DNA from: Apodemus sylvaticus
Lineage: Eukaryota > Chordata > Mammalia > Rodentia > Muridae
Assembly: GCF_947179515.1 (NCBI RefSeq)
Contig: NC_067485.1
Location: 78,429,846-78,493,845, forward strand
Direction: 5' to 3'
Length of the DNA: 64,000 nt
Shown here: piece by piece, positions 1 through 11,672 of the stretch
How positions within the stretch are numbered: position 1 is the first letter of the stretch
Layout of the letters: each line of letters opens with the position of its first letter
Position numbers and translations under genes: made by a program
The notes under the pieces: generated by a model
Told to the model about the DNA's origin: nothing
What the model saw: only the letters and a program-made list of their open reading frames with translations
Databases searched by the model: none

Positions 1-778
1 AAACAGAACGGCTCTCGCGGAGACCAGCCCGGTAAACCGGAAGCTGCTCGCAGGCTGGCCGATGCCCTGGATGGTATTTCTAGTGGCTCCCTCGTTCTCT
101 TCACTTCTCCTCAGCCCGGCCTCTCCAAATCCCTCGAGCTCCCTTCAGAGCTTTAGCTCCACGAGGCCCCTCTCGATCACCCCCACTCCGTGTCGGGGCT
201 TCTCGCTGTCCCTTGACCTACTTAATGAGGTGAGCCTTTCTCTCCTTCAGGCTGCAAAGGCCTGGACAGGGAACGAGGTAGAGCTGACAGGAAGTCAGCT
301 AGTGGCTACCCAGAGACCTCCAGGAACTCTTCTTGCACCCAAAATCCATAAAATTATATTGTAAGACTTATGTGCATAACAATCAATACATATTACATGC
401 AACATTTTCTTCAAACTAAAAGGTTAAGGGTATGTTTTCTTTTTTTCATTTTGATTTTAGAAGAAGTAAACATCAAAACACCTCCAAGAACCCGTTTAGA
501 GAGTCATGTGACCGTGGAAGACAGTGGCTGGCCTCTGTGTGCTGTCTGTCTGTCTCAGAGTCACTGTCATGAGCTCGGCCCAGGGCTTTTAGAAGCCCTG
601 TCTCCAGGAAGTACCCCATCTTTGGCCATGGAACCCCAAGGAACATGACCTGGACATTATCAGTCTCCTGCTGCCTAGCGGGTTCAAAGGTGTGATCAGA
701 GCTGAGAATCTGTGGTTCTCACTCCCAGCTGCCCAGTTACATGAGAAACTTCACATACATGCAACAGTAACAATTTTA
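1..778. other. Intergenic, unassigned
   Basis: Short frames on the plus strand (62-364, 370-648) show no family similarity, no conserved motif and ordinary composition. The first 60 bases are CpG-containing (GGCTCTCGCGG, CCCGGTAAACCGG). I recognise no gene or repeat. Confidence 0.5.
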
Positions 779-986
779 GGGCTGGAGAAATAGCTCTGGC
801 CATTCTTCCAGAGGACCCAGGTTCAATTCCCAGCACCCACACGGTGGCTCCCAGTCATCTGTAACGCTAGTCCTAGGGGATTAGACACCTTCTTTGGGCC
901 TCTGTGAACACATGGCCCAGAGACACAGATTCAGGCAAACATATATAAAATAAATATAAATAGAATCTTCTTTAAAAAAAAAAAAA
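779..986 (+). mobile_element. B2-family SINE (B3-like)
   Basis: It starts GGGCTGGAGAAATAGCTC, followed by the tRNA-like box B region (GGTTCAATTCCCAGCACCC), and ends in an A-run at 973-986. It is diverged and slightly deleted in the head. Confidence 0.85.
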
Positions 987-1489
987 GGCTTGAGATCTTG
1001 GATCCTTAGCATTGCAAAAACAAAATAAAGTAAGAACTGAATCAGAGTTCATGTCTCCTCCTTTCCCTATCAACCCTTCATGGTGAATAAATTCTTAGGA
1101 AGGAGTGGGGTCTCATGAGTCCCATCCTTGCCTTCATGACAGGATGCCAACAGTCCCCATTTTTTAAATTATGCTAAAATACAAGTAACACGCACTGTTC
1201 CATCCTGACCACCTTAAAGTGTGTGGTGCGGGGCAGCGAGCACTTTCATGCATCCACGAAGCCAACATCTGCATCCTTCCCAGGGACCCTGTAAAATGAA
1301 GCCTCTGCTTCCATTAACCAATGGCCTCCTGCGGCCTCCTTCCCCAGGCCCCAGCTGCCACTCCAGACTCCGTAGTCCTCCAGTAAGCGAAATCCCAGTG
1401 TTTGTCTTTTTGCAATTCATTTATTTCTCTTGGCATCCTATCTTCAAGGATCATCCACACCATGGCTAAGTATTTGAATCTTCTAAGTG

Positions 1490-1872
1490 TTTGCAGCCCC
1501 ATGGAAGGAGCAACAGTGTCAACTAGCCAGGCCCCCTGGAGCTCCTGGAGACTGAACCACCAACCAAAGAGTACACATGGAGGGACCCATGGCTCCGGCC
1601 GCATATGTGGCAGAGGATGGCCTTGTTGGACATCAGTGGAAGGAGAGGCCCTTGGACCTGAGGGTGTTCGATGCCCCAGTGTAGGGGAATGCCAGGGCAG
1701 AAAAGCAGGAATGGGTGAGTGGGTGGGTGGGTAGGTGGGTGGGACTGGGAGCATCCTCATAGAGTCAGGGCGAGGGGGGATGGGATAGGTAGTTCCGAAG
1801 GGGAGACCTGGAAAGGAGAAAACATTTGAAATGTAAATAAAGAAAATATCCAAGAAAAGAAAAAGAAAAAGA
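1490..1872 (+). mobile_element. 5'-truncated L1 (L1Md-type 3' UTR)
   Basis: It has the diagnostic L1Md 3' UTR text (GAACCACCAACCAAAGAG, CCCCAGTGTAGGGGAATG) followed by a G-rich tract (1714-1750) and the end ACATTTGAAATGTAAATAAA with an A-rich tail. No ORF1 or ORF2 sequence remains, as in most dead 5'-truncated insertions. Confidence 0.9.
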
Positions 1873-2465
1873 AACACTAGTCATTGCCACAACTGACCAG
1901 GCACTCCCATTCCAAATCCACTCATGTAGGGCTCAGGAACGTGAGGCCACGTTTCTCTCGTGTGCACATACTGGGCTGAATAGATACAAGTCAGGATTCA
2001 GTATCACCTAGGATGGAATTCTGAGTTTATACCTGTCAGATGCCCACCCCTGCCTGGCCAGAAGGCTGTCTGAGGACTCACTCCCAGGAGCCAGGTGGGT
2101 CTGCCCTGGGACTTTCACAAGCGGTGGTAAAAACTCCCGGCTTGTTAGCTGGCCGTGGTGTCCTTGGCCTTACTTACTGCTTTGCCCCATAACAGTCACT
2201 GCTCAGAAGACAAAAGGCGGCAGAGGCATCCATCAGTGCGACATAAACAGCAGAGAAGAAAACAGAGGGGCCCTGACCCATGGCCCTCCCAGCTCCCACT
2301 CCACACCTGCAGAAAGCCAGGCTCTAAATGGGCCATTTGTCATTCCAGGAACAAGAAGCCTCTTGCAGTGTCTCTTTGAACAGGTTACAGGAGATTAAGA
2401 TTTGGTGTTCTAAACAGGGCAGACATCTCCCTTGCTCTCTTCCTTCCCTCCTTCCTTCCTGTTTA

Positions 2466-2467
<2 letters not shown>

Positions 2468-2515
<48 letters not shown>

Positions 2516-2541
2516 TGTGTGTGTGTGTGTGTGTGTGTGTC
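2468..2541 (+). repeat. (TC)n(TG)n compound microsatellite
   Basis: An uninterrupted TC run is followed by TGTGTG. It is the 5' flank of the SINE at 2545-2791 read on the minus strand, so it probably grew from that element's tail. Confidence 0.97.
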
Positions 2542-2544
2542 TGT

Positions 2545-2791
2545 GTATTCATGTGGAAGCCAGTAGAAAAGCTTCGGGGGTTGCTTCTCATGAGCTGCCC
2601 ACCTTGTTGTTTGAAACAAGAGTCTTTAAGTGGCTTGGGGCTTGTTACCTGGCTAGGCTAGGCAGTGATCACAGGAATCCTCCTGCCTGCTTCCCCAGTG
2701 CCAGGGTAACGAGTGCATACCTCTGCACCTGGCTTTTTTACATGCTTAGACAATAGGTGCTTTTCCAACGGAGCCAATGCTCCCAGCCCCT
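2545..2791 (-). mobile_element. B4/RSINE-like SINE
   Basis: The reverse complement starts GGGGCTGGGAGCATTGGCTC and runs into a degraded B1-like half, the layout of B4/RSINE1 elements. Confidence 0.55.
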
Positions 2792-4384
2792 AGAATCCCA
2801 TCTTTCCTGTCACATGTTCATGGCCAAAAGCCAGGCTCCAAGATGGCTCCGGTACCAGATGTACTCTCTGTGGTGGCTCAGAGGCATTGGCAGCTGCTGT
2901 GAACCCCTGGGGGGGGGGGCATGAGGGAACACAGGAAGGAAGAAGCTGTAAAACCATTCCACAAAAAAAGCCAAGAACATCTAACCTCTGAATAGAGCCT
3001 CGCAGTCTGAACATTTGACGGGAAGCTCTCTCCATCTTCTGCTGTCATGTTTGGACAACCCAGCACTGCAGCCTTTGATACAAAGTCATAATCGACAGAA
3101 GAGAGCTGGGGCTTCACCAGCTAAGAAAACACAGGAGCGCCCCTTCAGAGGAAATCAAGGGCTGTCCATTAGCAGGTCAGGGAACTGGGCCTGACAGCTT
3201 GTGCACCCTTTCTGCCTCATCAAGACATCTGACACGGGTGACACCCTCTGCTTTCACCCTGACAGGGGAAGAGACCAGTGATATGGCCACCATCCTGCTG
3301 AATGCTGTTTTGCAAATGAGCCTAAATCCCACAATGATTATAATAAGTAACAAAAGGCAAGCCACCATTACTTCTGTCTTGATACAAAAGGAGCAGAGAA
3401 GGTGGAAACTGGAAACATCAGCCAAGCACACAAATGAAATGAATCACACAGGACTTCCTCTGTTCCTGTGAGGGTGCAAAACCCTCCGGTGCACGAGAGT
3501 GCTTACGCATGCGTGCATGATGTATTCTGGCAAAGTGTGCCTGTCTGCAAAGACGTCTTGATGAGCAAACACTTTGACTTAAAATAGAAGTCAGCTGTCA
3601 GGATAAGCAAAGATGCTCTGACATTACACATGTTTAAAGATGGTCTGGTAGCTTCCATATCTTTGGTAGGATTTGTAAAAGCCAGGAAATGCTGCAGATC
3701 CTGTGGGGAATCACAATATGAAAGCCAGCAACAGAGATTAGAAAGCACTATTTACCAGGCACAGGGCCCTGAGCCAGGAACCAGGGACGGTGTCTTTGCA
3801 GGACACTGGTGGGCACTGGTTCGTATTGTTCAAGGAATCAGGTCTCCTTGTGGCCTTTTCTTAACCCTTCCCAGTTCTCTGGACCCAAGAGAGGCTAATC
3901 CCAGGTCACTCGACTGTGACAGGGAGGGAAAGAGGAAACGGGGTGGGTTAGTGCTTGTCCGTTGTGATTCTAGACGCTTTCTCCCCAGCTCCTTGTGGGC
4001 ATGGCTGAGGTTTTGAGAGGAGACAATTGGAACCTTCCATTCTTTATTATACTCTCTCATTTTCAAAAGAAAGAAGAGGGTGTTGCGGGCGGGGACAGGC
4101 AACGGGCGGGGAAGCGGAACGGCATTCAGGCACTATCTTTTTAAACATAGGAATGTGCTCATCTTAGAAAATTAGTAAGACACAGCGCTCACTCCCCGAG
4201 GAACTCACTTTCTCTCGCTTACTACATCATGAAGAAAGGCTGGGGAGGGGTCTCGGAGGAGGAGCACTGCTGTGCAAGCCCCGGTTCAGTCTCCCTGTGC
4301 CAGAAGGAAACTCCTCACATGCTAGGCACATCATGGAAACAGATCAGAGAGATAGTTTTCGAGGCATAAAACAGACCTCTTTAT
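2792..4384. other. Intergenic, mostly unassigned
   Basis: A G9 run lies at about 2910 and a weak ID-like segment at 4236-4310. Short frames on either strand have no recognisable domain. Confidence 0.4.
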
Positions 4385-4740
4385 TGAGCTGTGACTGATG
4401 TCTTTATTTCTGGGTGTGGTAGGTGTGTGACACATGCAAGACTGTACATGCACGTGCATGCACAAATGCACATGTGCTGACTGGAGCAGACGGCACATGT
4501 CTTTTCTATCGCTCTCATCCTTACCGATTCCATACAGGATCTCTCACTGAGATCCTGGTTCTCACTCCAGAGCCATACAGGAGGCTCTGGACTCAGCGAG
4601 GCTAGCAGGCCAAGCACCCTGGTGGTTTGGCTGTCCCTGGTCCCCAGGGCTAGGTTTACAGACACACAAAGCCACCACCAGCTAATCCTCCAAAAGCAAG
4701 CGCTCAGTGTGTGGATAACTACAGACACATTTGCTTTGCT
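4385..4740 (-). mobile_element. Diverged B4-like SINE region
   Basis: CA/GCATG-rich sequence with a central ATCCTGGTTCTCACTCC-type block resembles old B4/RSINE elements. The assignment is tentative. Confidence 0.3.
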
Positions 4741-4919
4741 GGTGATGATCTCACTGAATCCAAGGTAACAGACACCATCTCCATCACCTCAAACCTCCCC
4801 GTGTCCCTTTTGTGGGTTTATTGTTTCATTTGTGTATTTGTTTGCTTGCTGTTAATGTTTGGGGTTCTTTTTTATGTTTTTGTTTTTGCTTTCTTTCTCT
4901 CTTCTTTGGTGGTAGCAAC

Positions 4920-5094
4920 TTTTTTTAAAGGTGTATTTAGTTATTATACATACAGTGTTCTGGCTGCACGCCAGAAGAGGGAACCAGACCTCATCATAGA
5001 TGGTTGAGAGCCACCATATGGTTGCTGGGGATTGAACTCAGGACCTCTGGAAGAGCAGTGAGTGCTCCTAACCTCTGAGCCCTCTCTCCAGCCA
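4920..5094 (-). mobile_element. B2-family SINE (B3)
   Basis: The reverse complement starts GGCTGGAGAGAGGGCTCAGA, carries CTCTTCCAGAGGTCCTGAG and GTTCAATCCCCAGCAACC, and ends in a T-run on the plus strand. Confidence 0.9.
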
Positions 5095-5103
5095 GGCAAC
5101 TCT

Positions 5104-5240
5104 TAAGGTAAGATCTACCCTCTTCATTTCTGCTTCTCTTGAGAAGAGATCTCACTACATAGCTCAGGCTGACCAGGAAGGCCAAATCTTCTTGCCTCGA
5201 CCTCCCCAAGTCTTGGGATTTCAGTACCTCTGGCTTCCTC
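5104..5240 (-). mobile_element. B1-like SINE, old
   Basis: The plus strand reads GAGATCTCACTACATAGCTC, AGGCTGACCAGG and TCTTGGGATT, the antisense of an old B1. Confidence 0.65.
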
Positions 5241-5655
5241 TTAATTACCACACTATTAGCTACGTGTACGTTTTGTCGCACAAGAAAACTCCAGACATTC
5301 TTCAGTTACACAACTGAAACTCAGGCCAACTTGGAGTAACCCCTGCATTGGGTCCTCAGCCCCAGGAAACCACCCTCTATTCTGCACTTCTTTAAATACT
5401 GCACTTTATTTAAATACTTTGACCTCGAGGCAGGGGCTATCCCTCTGTGAGTAGCTCATCTCACTTGGGCTCTTGACTCCCAGGTTCTTCCGAGTAGAGA
5501 AAACCATCCAGGCTTCTGTCTTTGCAAGGGTTAACCAGCCCCGCGGTGTGTGGGCTCTGTCCTGCCCTTGCCTAGTCCCCTCTCATGGGGGACTTGCACA
5601 ACCAACAAAGCAGTGGTCATGGCAAGACAAATATCTCTTCAGGAAAGTGAGTTTA

Positions 5656-5805
5656 AAACCACATGGCAGTCCATGCCTTTAATCTCAGCATTTGGAAGGC
5701 AGAGACAGATGGATCTCTGAGTTTTAGTTGATCTTTGGTCTATAGAAAGAGTTTCAGGACAGCCAGGGCTACAGAGAGAAATCCTGCTCCCTCCCCCCCA
5801 GAAAA
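5656..5805 (+). mobile_element. B1 SINE
   Basis: It has CATGCCTTTAATCTCAGCA, CAGAGACAGATGGATCTCTG and CAGGACAGCCAGGGCTACAG, in the order expected for B1. Confidence 0.88.
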
Positions 5806-5830
5806 CCAATTTATTTTATTCTGCCTATAA

Positions 5831-5925
5831 ACACACAATATACATACACACACACACATATATATGTACACATACATACATCATACATACATACATACAT
5901 ACATACATACATACATACATACATT
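5831..5925 (+). repeat. (CA)n / (CATA)n microsatellite
   Basis: ACACACAC passes into TATATA and then about eleven ACAT/CATA tetranucleotides. Confidence 0.95.
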
Positions 5926-6229
5926 GGGTTGTTGGGTCACACGGTGGCTCTGAGGTTTTGGTTTTTGGTTTTTTATTGTTTTGTTTGTACAGTCTCTATG
6001 CTGTTTGCCGCAGTGGCCACACCTTTTCCCATCCCCACATCGAGTGCTCCTGCACATCTTCACCCACACTTGCTACACTTAGCACTTTCACAATGGCCAC
6101 CCTAACCCAGTACTAAAACCCTGGCCAGTGCACTTGCATAAGGAAAGGAAACAAGGACACCCACACTGGGATGGAGAAGCAAAGCTCTGTCCATGAGCAG
6201 GCAGCGTAGCCTAACACCCAGGGAGTCCT

Positions 6230-6632
6230 AAAGGCTCCACCCAAGCATCGCTACAACTAATAATAATACGCACAAATTCAGAAAAAATTTAGGATGCACT
6301 GTCAACATACAGCAATAAGTGGCATCTTATACATCATCAACAAACTGTCCCAAAGGGAAATGAAAACAATCCAGCCCATAGCAGCATCGAAAGAAATACA
6401 ATACGTAAGGTAATATTTCTCAAATTCTTATCTACAAACTCTATCTACAGACTCATCCCATTACAGTCTCCATAAATAAACCAATGTGAGCAGAAACAAT
6501 AAATAATCCTGTGTTTCACATGGGGCCCAATGGAGTCAAGGAAATCTAGAGAAAGAATATCAAAGCAAGAAGTAATAATCACTCTTCCTGATTTCAAAAT
6601 ATATTAAGATCTAAGGAAAAACAAAACAACTT
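6230..6632 (+). mobile_element. L1 ORF2 relic, left part
   Basis: Old L1 ORF2 3' region: GTCAACATACAGCAATAA, AACAAACTGTCCCAAA, CATAGCAGCATCGAAAG and CTTCCTGATTTCAAAATATA occur in the order of the element. It is full of stops and deletions. Confidence 0.75.
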
Positions 6633-6926
6633 TGTTTGCCAGTATGGTGGCACCTGCCAATCATCCCCATAGACTATCTGAAAGTGACTTTAGAAAGCTG
6701 AGGCAGGAGGATGAGTTGAAGGCCACCCTAGGCTACGCAGTGAAGCTCAGTTTCAAACCAGCGCCAGCCAGTATGGGCATAGACTAAAAACAGAAGCCGT
6801 GGAGATGGCCCAGTGGGTAAGACACTTGCTTGCCAATCCAAGCTAGTTCCTGAACACACACAGTAAGGGAGAGAATCGATTCCTGCAAGTTGCTCCTGGA
6901 TGTCCACATATGCACACACACACACA

Positions 6927-6968
<42 letters not shown>

Positions 6969-7014
6969 TACACCCTGTAAATAAGCAAATGCAAACTTAA
7001 AAACACACACACAC
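6633..7014 (+). mobile_element. SINEs inserted in the L1 relic, with (CA)n
   Basis: A B1-like segment (6640-6775) and a B4/ID-like segment (6793-6908, GGAGATGGCCCAGTGGGTAA) end in a (CA)n tract at 6910-6966. L1 text resumes after them. Confidence 0.65.
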
Positions 7015-7665
7015 ATTTTAAAGAAATAAGGGAATGGGATAGTGACCCATGAAATGAACTCACAAAACTGTCAACTGGTCTCTGACGGGGCCCCGGGATA
7101 GTCACTGGGACAAGAACAGTGCTCTTGAACAACTGGTCTAGTTACAAAAACTAGACGGTCCAGTGGAGAAGGGTGAAACTGAACCCCAACTTTATGCCAT
7201 TCCTCCAGAAAATAAATCAACAATGGATTAAAGATCTAAAGTACAAAATATAGAAATGACAGGGAAGAGATGTGTCAACTTTGTGATGATTTCCAAGGAG
7301 CAAACGAGAAGCAGGAACTATGGGAGACGGAATGTCACACACAGCAGAGGGCAGCCTGTGGCGCTTGAGAAGATATTTGCAGAGCACATAGATTCTCAAG
7401 AGTGACTATGCGAAATACACAGACACTCCTTCAGCACAACTGCAAACAGTGGTAGCAAACACTGGATAAACACCAAATAATCCTACTCAAAAGCGGGCAA
7501 AAGATAAAGACCACTCAGTGGGAGACATACGATGACACGCATGCTGATGACAAGGTGGCCTGAAATTACATACGTGCAAATAATGACAAGGTGTTCAACA
7601 CCACTAAACCCCGGAGGAAATGCTAATCAAATGGTTTTTCTAAAACATAGTCCTTAATAACTTCA
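7015..7665 (+). mobile_element. L1 ORF2 relic, right part
   Basis: It continues the same L1: AACTGTCAACTGGTCTCTGA, CAACAATGGATTAAAGATCT and GGTGTTCAACACCACTAA, then GGAAATGCTAATCAAA. No open frame survives. Confidence 0.75.
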
Positions 7666-7793
7666 CGTTTCTCAACCTCGTTGGTAAATACCACAGTTTT
7701 TAGCCTGGGGTTTCAGTTATCAATTTATGACTAACTGCTCTGTGACAGCTCATGAACCAGTCGCCTTCACCGTAAGTGCGATGCTCAGATCCA

Positions 7794-7807
7794 CCAGTAG
7801 AGGGCAG
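7794..7807 (+). promoter_or_regulatory. Strong CTCF-type motif
   Basis: CCAGTAGAGGGCAG fits the CTCF core CCASYAGRKGGCRS at all 14 positions. It lies between the L1 relic and an old LTR, in no recognised repeat. Binding is inferred, not shown. Confidence 0.6.
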
Positions 7808-7879
7808 GGGAGGGATACTGCGCAGCTCACTGTGTGTACCGTCCGGTATCCTACAATCGCGCTTTCCTCGATGAGAGGT

Positions 7880-8170
7880 GACCCCTTGTTATGATCTGGA
7901 TATTGAACACACTCCACAGGCTCCTTGTTGAAGGTTTGCTGTCCACCTGGTAGGGGTGGGGTCTACTGGGAGCACCTAAGTCCCCTGGGTCGTGCTTGCG
8001 ATGGCATGGTCCCATCTGCATTTTCTCTGCTTCCTGGCCTCTGTGGTGTGCTGTCTCCGGCTTCCCCAGCCCTCCTCACCGTGGTAGACTGACCCTTCCG
8101 AGGCCGTGAGTGAACTGGCCCTTTCTCCCCGTGTACTGTGTGTGTCTGCTGGTCCCTCTGAGCTGGCCCT
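7880..8170 (+). mobile_element. Old MaLR-type LTR relic
   Basis: ATGATCTGGATATTGAACAC, GGTGGGGTCTACTGGGAG and CTGCTTCCTGGCCTC follow the order of an MST/MLT-like MaLR LTR. Heavily diverged. Confidence 0.45.
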
Positions 8171-9479
8171 TCAAACTCCCCCAGCCCAGGGCGCCCACCA
8201 GGATCCCACGCTCAACGCTGCCTTCTCTGGCTGCTCGTTAATCCTTTATACATGTCTTCCCCTTGTTCAAGTCATTTTTTGACCTCGGCCTCCTGACTTG
8301 TCCACTCGGACATGCCAGCAAGGACTGTGTTTCAGGCATTGTTCTCAAAGTGAATTGGATGTTGGACATTAAAAAAAAAAAAGCAAACTAGAATAAAGTG
8401 TGTACTTATTCAACCGGCTGTTAGGTACCGGGCAGCTCTACCGAGGGGCTCGGGTCACTGAGGGTCTCCGCTTACAGCTATGGGAAACAACGGAGGCGGT
8501 GTGCAGTTCTGTGGCAGGTACCACTGTGGTCCCTGCCTGGCAGGCTGGGTTGAGAGAGGGCAGGGGAGGGCTCAAGGGAGCAGTGGACAGGAATTCCCGG
8601 TGCACGGCAGACCAGCACTGTACGCACCTCCTGACACCTTGCTAGGGTCAGACAGAAATGCCACGTTCCCCTCAGCATGGGGACTGAGACTCCTCATCAC
8701 AGAAGATGGCTGGAACCTCACGTTGTACCAAAGGAGCACACAGTCAGAGACGGGAGACGAGGGTCCCAGAACTCAGACGGAGAACTCAAGGTGGACAGTT
8801 AATGAAGCTCAGATACTGAATCCAGAGGACTCTGTATGACATGTTTGTTGATTCTATTGAGAGAAAGGGGCCCTTCCGAAAACAATGGAAAAAGACAAAC
8901 AGACAAGTCCGTCCATGCCTGTGAAGGACAGACATCCCTGTCCTGTTATCAAGGGATAGTTATATTACTCAGCTCTTTTCAATATAGATTGTAAACCGAG
9001 TAACCCAACAGGAAGCTCTCAGGCCTCTGGGTGATTCTGTGTCTTACCTTCATAACTCAGAAACAACGAATTCACAGCGGACATGGGAGACGCCATCTCC
9101 TGGGGCCTCCTGCCAGAGGCATCTTGTTTAGAGTGCGAGGCTGGAGAAAGAAGCAGATGCTGTCAGTTACAGGGGAGAGTGAACGGTGGATGGCCAGAGA
9201 GCAGAGGACACAGCCTCCCCGAGTCATCAGCCGAGGCCATCCCACTGTCTCCGACACCCGTGCGGACGTTAGAGACCTCTAATGTTCTCTGTTCATGGAC
9301 ATAACAGAAGTTCTTGTTCCCTAACCAGCACAGAACGGGGTGGGAGTAGGACTCTAAGGCTGGAAATCCAACAAAAAAGTACAGTCTGGGTCTGCTCCTG
9401 CTGACGGCAAGAGCCAGGACCCGCATTGCCTTTCCCCTTGTCTCTGGAATGGCTTGGCATCTATCTCTGCCTTCATGTT
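8171..9479. other. Intergenic, unassigned
   Basis: Short frames only (such as 8480-8839 plus) with no recognisable domain. An A-run lies near 8371-8382. Confidence 0.4.
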
Positions 9480-9787
9480 TACATGGGCTGTGTGTGTGTG
9501 TGTTATGTGTTGCGCATGTGTATGTGTATGTGTGCGTGTGTGTATGTGTATGTGTGCGTGTATGTGTATGTGTTATGTGTGTGCATGTGTGTATGTGTGT
9601 GTGCACATATGCATGTGTGTATGTGTGTGCGTGTGTGTGTGTGCTTATTTTATTTATGTGTGTATGTATGTGTGCATGTGTGCGTGTGTGTGTTATGTGT
9701 CTGTGTGTGCTTTATGTGTGTATGTGTGTGTTCCTGTGTATGTATGTGTGTATGTGTGTATGTGTATAAATGTATGTATGTATCTCC
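9480..9787 (+). repeat. Long imperfect (TG)n/(TATG)n tract
   Basis: About 300 bp of TGTGTG broken by ATG, CATG and TTATG. It yields long Cys/Val-rich frames in several phases, which are not genes. Confidence 0.95.
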
Positions 9788-11490
9788 AATTTCTTCTTTT
9801 TAAAAGGCCATCAGTCACATGACAGCCTCCCTCCACTATTAACAGCTTCATTTTAACTTGTTACATCTGGAAAGAACCTCTCTCCAACAGTCGTGTGCCA
9901 AGGTATTGCATTTCAGACACCCGCGTAAGAGTTTGGGGTAATACAAGCAAGCCATTAACTAGGGAGGTGACAGCGGCCGTCATCACACGGAGTGATGCTA
10001 AACACTCGGTGCTTCCCCTTTCAATCCTAAGGATGCGTTTGGAGACAGGCCCTTTCAGTAGCTCAGCAAACAAGGCCATGTGGGGCTGGGGGGCTTAACC
10101 AAACAGACTGGTGGCCTTGCAAGGAGAGAGACAGACCCTCCCCCAAACCGGAATCAGCCAGTCTCTCAATCCCAGATCCCCAGCCTCCTATATCTGTGAG
10201 AAATAAGAGCTTAGTGTTCAATCTCCTCCGACCGAGCCCGTGGCTGCAGCAGCCTGAACAGACTTAGACAGAAGAGACCCAAATTCCCAGGAAAGGAGGC
10301 TGCCGGCTTCACTGCCTCCCTCACAGGGAGAGAATCTCTGGCATTTGAAGGACAGAGACGTGACTGGCAAATCTATTCACAGGGCACAGATTGGGGAGAC
10401 GTCAGATCAGGGGCACCAGAGAGGAAAGCGAACATGCCCTGGGGAAGTCCACTTTGCACACTGGAAAAGCTACCCCAGGGGGGCGGGGAGACATGTTCGC
10501 ACCTTCTCCCAGCCCCGCGTGGATCTGTAAATGGCTGCTAGACTGTTCCTGCTGCCCGTGACGGGTCAAACCAGTGTGCCTTCCCAGCTGCTGCAGAATT
10601 ACACACCCTGGCCTGGTGCAAAATGCTATTGCCACAGAATGGTCGCGCCTCCCTCTCTGCCTGTGGGCGTGGGGATGGTGACAGGGAGGGAAGCAGGCAG
10701 GAGTCGGCTTCCCAGCTCTGCGGGCGCATGTGCTCCATTAAACAAGGATGTCTAATAAGTACTTCCATGTGTATTTGTTTTTAAATTAAATGTGTTTACG
10801 ACTGTGCCAGTGATAGAGTACACTCAATAATACATGTGTGCAGTAGTAATGTTCAGGGTAGGAGATAGAAATAAAGATGGGCAAAGGCCAAAGCAGGCTT
10901 CTCTTTCCAGGAGCTATCCTGTTCTCCCAGGGGCACGAGCTCTCTACTTCGGAGATTTCTAATTTCCAAGACACACTGATCCTACAACAAACTCTGAGTT
11001 AATTAAGCTACTTAGCATGGTCATGGGTGTCTTTCAGCTTCACAAAAGGCCACCTTCTCACCTTCCTTTAAGAGATTGGGTCGAGCAAACCTAGGGAATT
11101 AGAGAGGTGGGGAGAAAGGTCCCTAAATTTTGGCCTTTAGAAGCCTCTCCTGTCAGAGATGTTTTAATAGCTGCCCCCATGGGGTTTGTGAAGATCGAGC
11201 CAATGGAGATCGCTTCAAAGAGTCATTAGCATGAAACGGAAGCTGGAAAAATGACGGACACTCTGTTGTTAAAGCTACCAATGATCTGGACTAGGGGGAC
11301 TCTTGTTTGGAATACTCAACCTAAAGAAGGGATAGCATTCCAATGAATGCCCTTATGCCATCTGGGCTGGGTGGTAGGGTTCTGAGATACAGAAAATGCC
11401 TCATTTCTGGACAGCAAAAATTACGGGGAATTGCATCCCAGGCTAGAGGAAGCACAGACAATGAAGTGTACCTCACTACGTCTTCCCTTC
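9788..11490. other. Intergenic, unassigned
   Basis: No gene seen. The stretch 10080-10270 ends like an old MaLR LTR (TGTGAGAAATAAGAGC, then CAGACTTAGACA). The rest is ordinary unique sequence. Confidence 0.4.
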
Positions 11491-11492
11491 CA

Positions 11493-11672
11493 TTTTTTTT
11501 TTTTTTTTTTTTGGATTTTTTGTTTTTTTCAAGACAGGGTTTCTCTGTATAGCCCTGGCTATCCTGGAACTCACTCTGTAGACTAGGCTGTCCTGGAACT
11601 CAGAAATCCGCCTGCTGCCTCTGCCTCCCAGAGTGCTGGGATTAAGGCATGCGCCACCGCCGCCCTGCTTTT
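11493..11672 (-). mobile_element. B1 SINE
   Basis: The plus strand shows the poly-T, then CAAGACAGGGTTTCTCTGTA, CTGTCCTGGAACTCAGAAAT and GTGCTGGGATTAAGGCATGC, a well-preserved antisense B1 of Mus type. Confidence 0.95.

Noticed and set aside
1314..1877. 187-codon minus-strand frame
   Set aside because: It runs antisense through the L1 3' UTR fragment and is not a protein-coding gene.
9426..9822. Several Cys/Val-rich frames
   Set aside because: They are readings of the TG-rich microsatellite in different phases.
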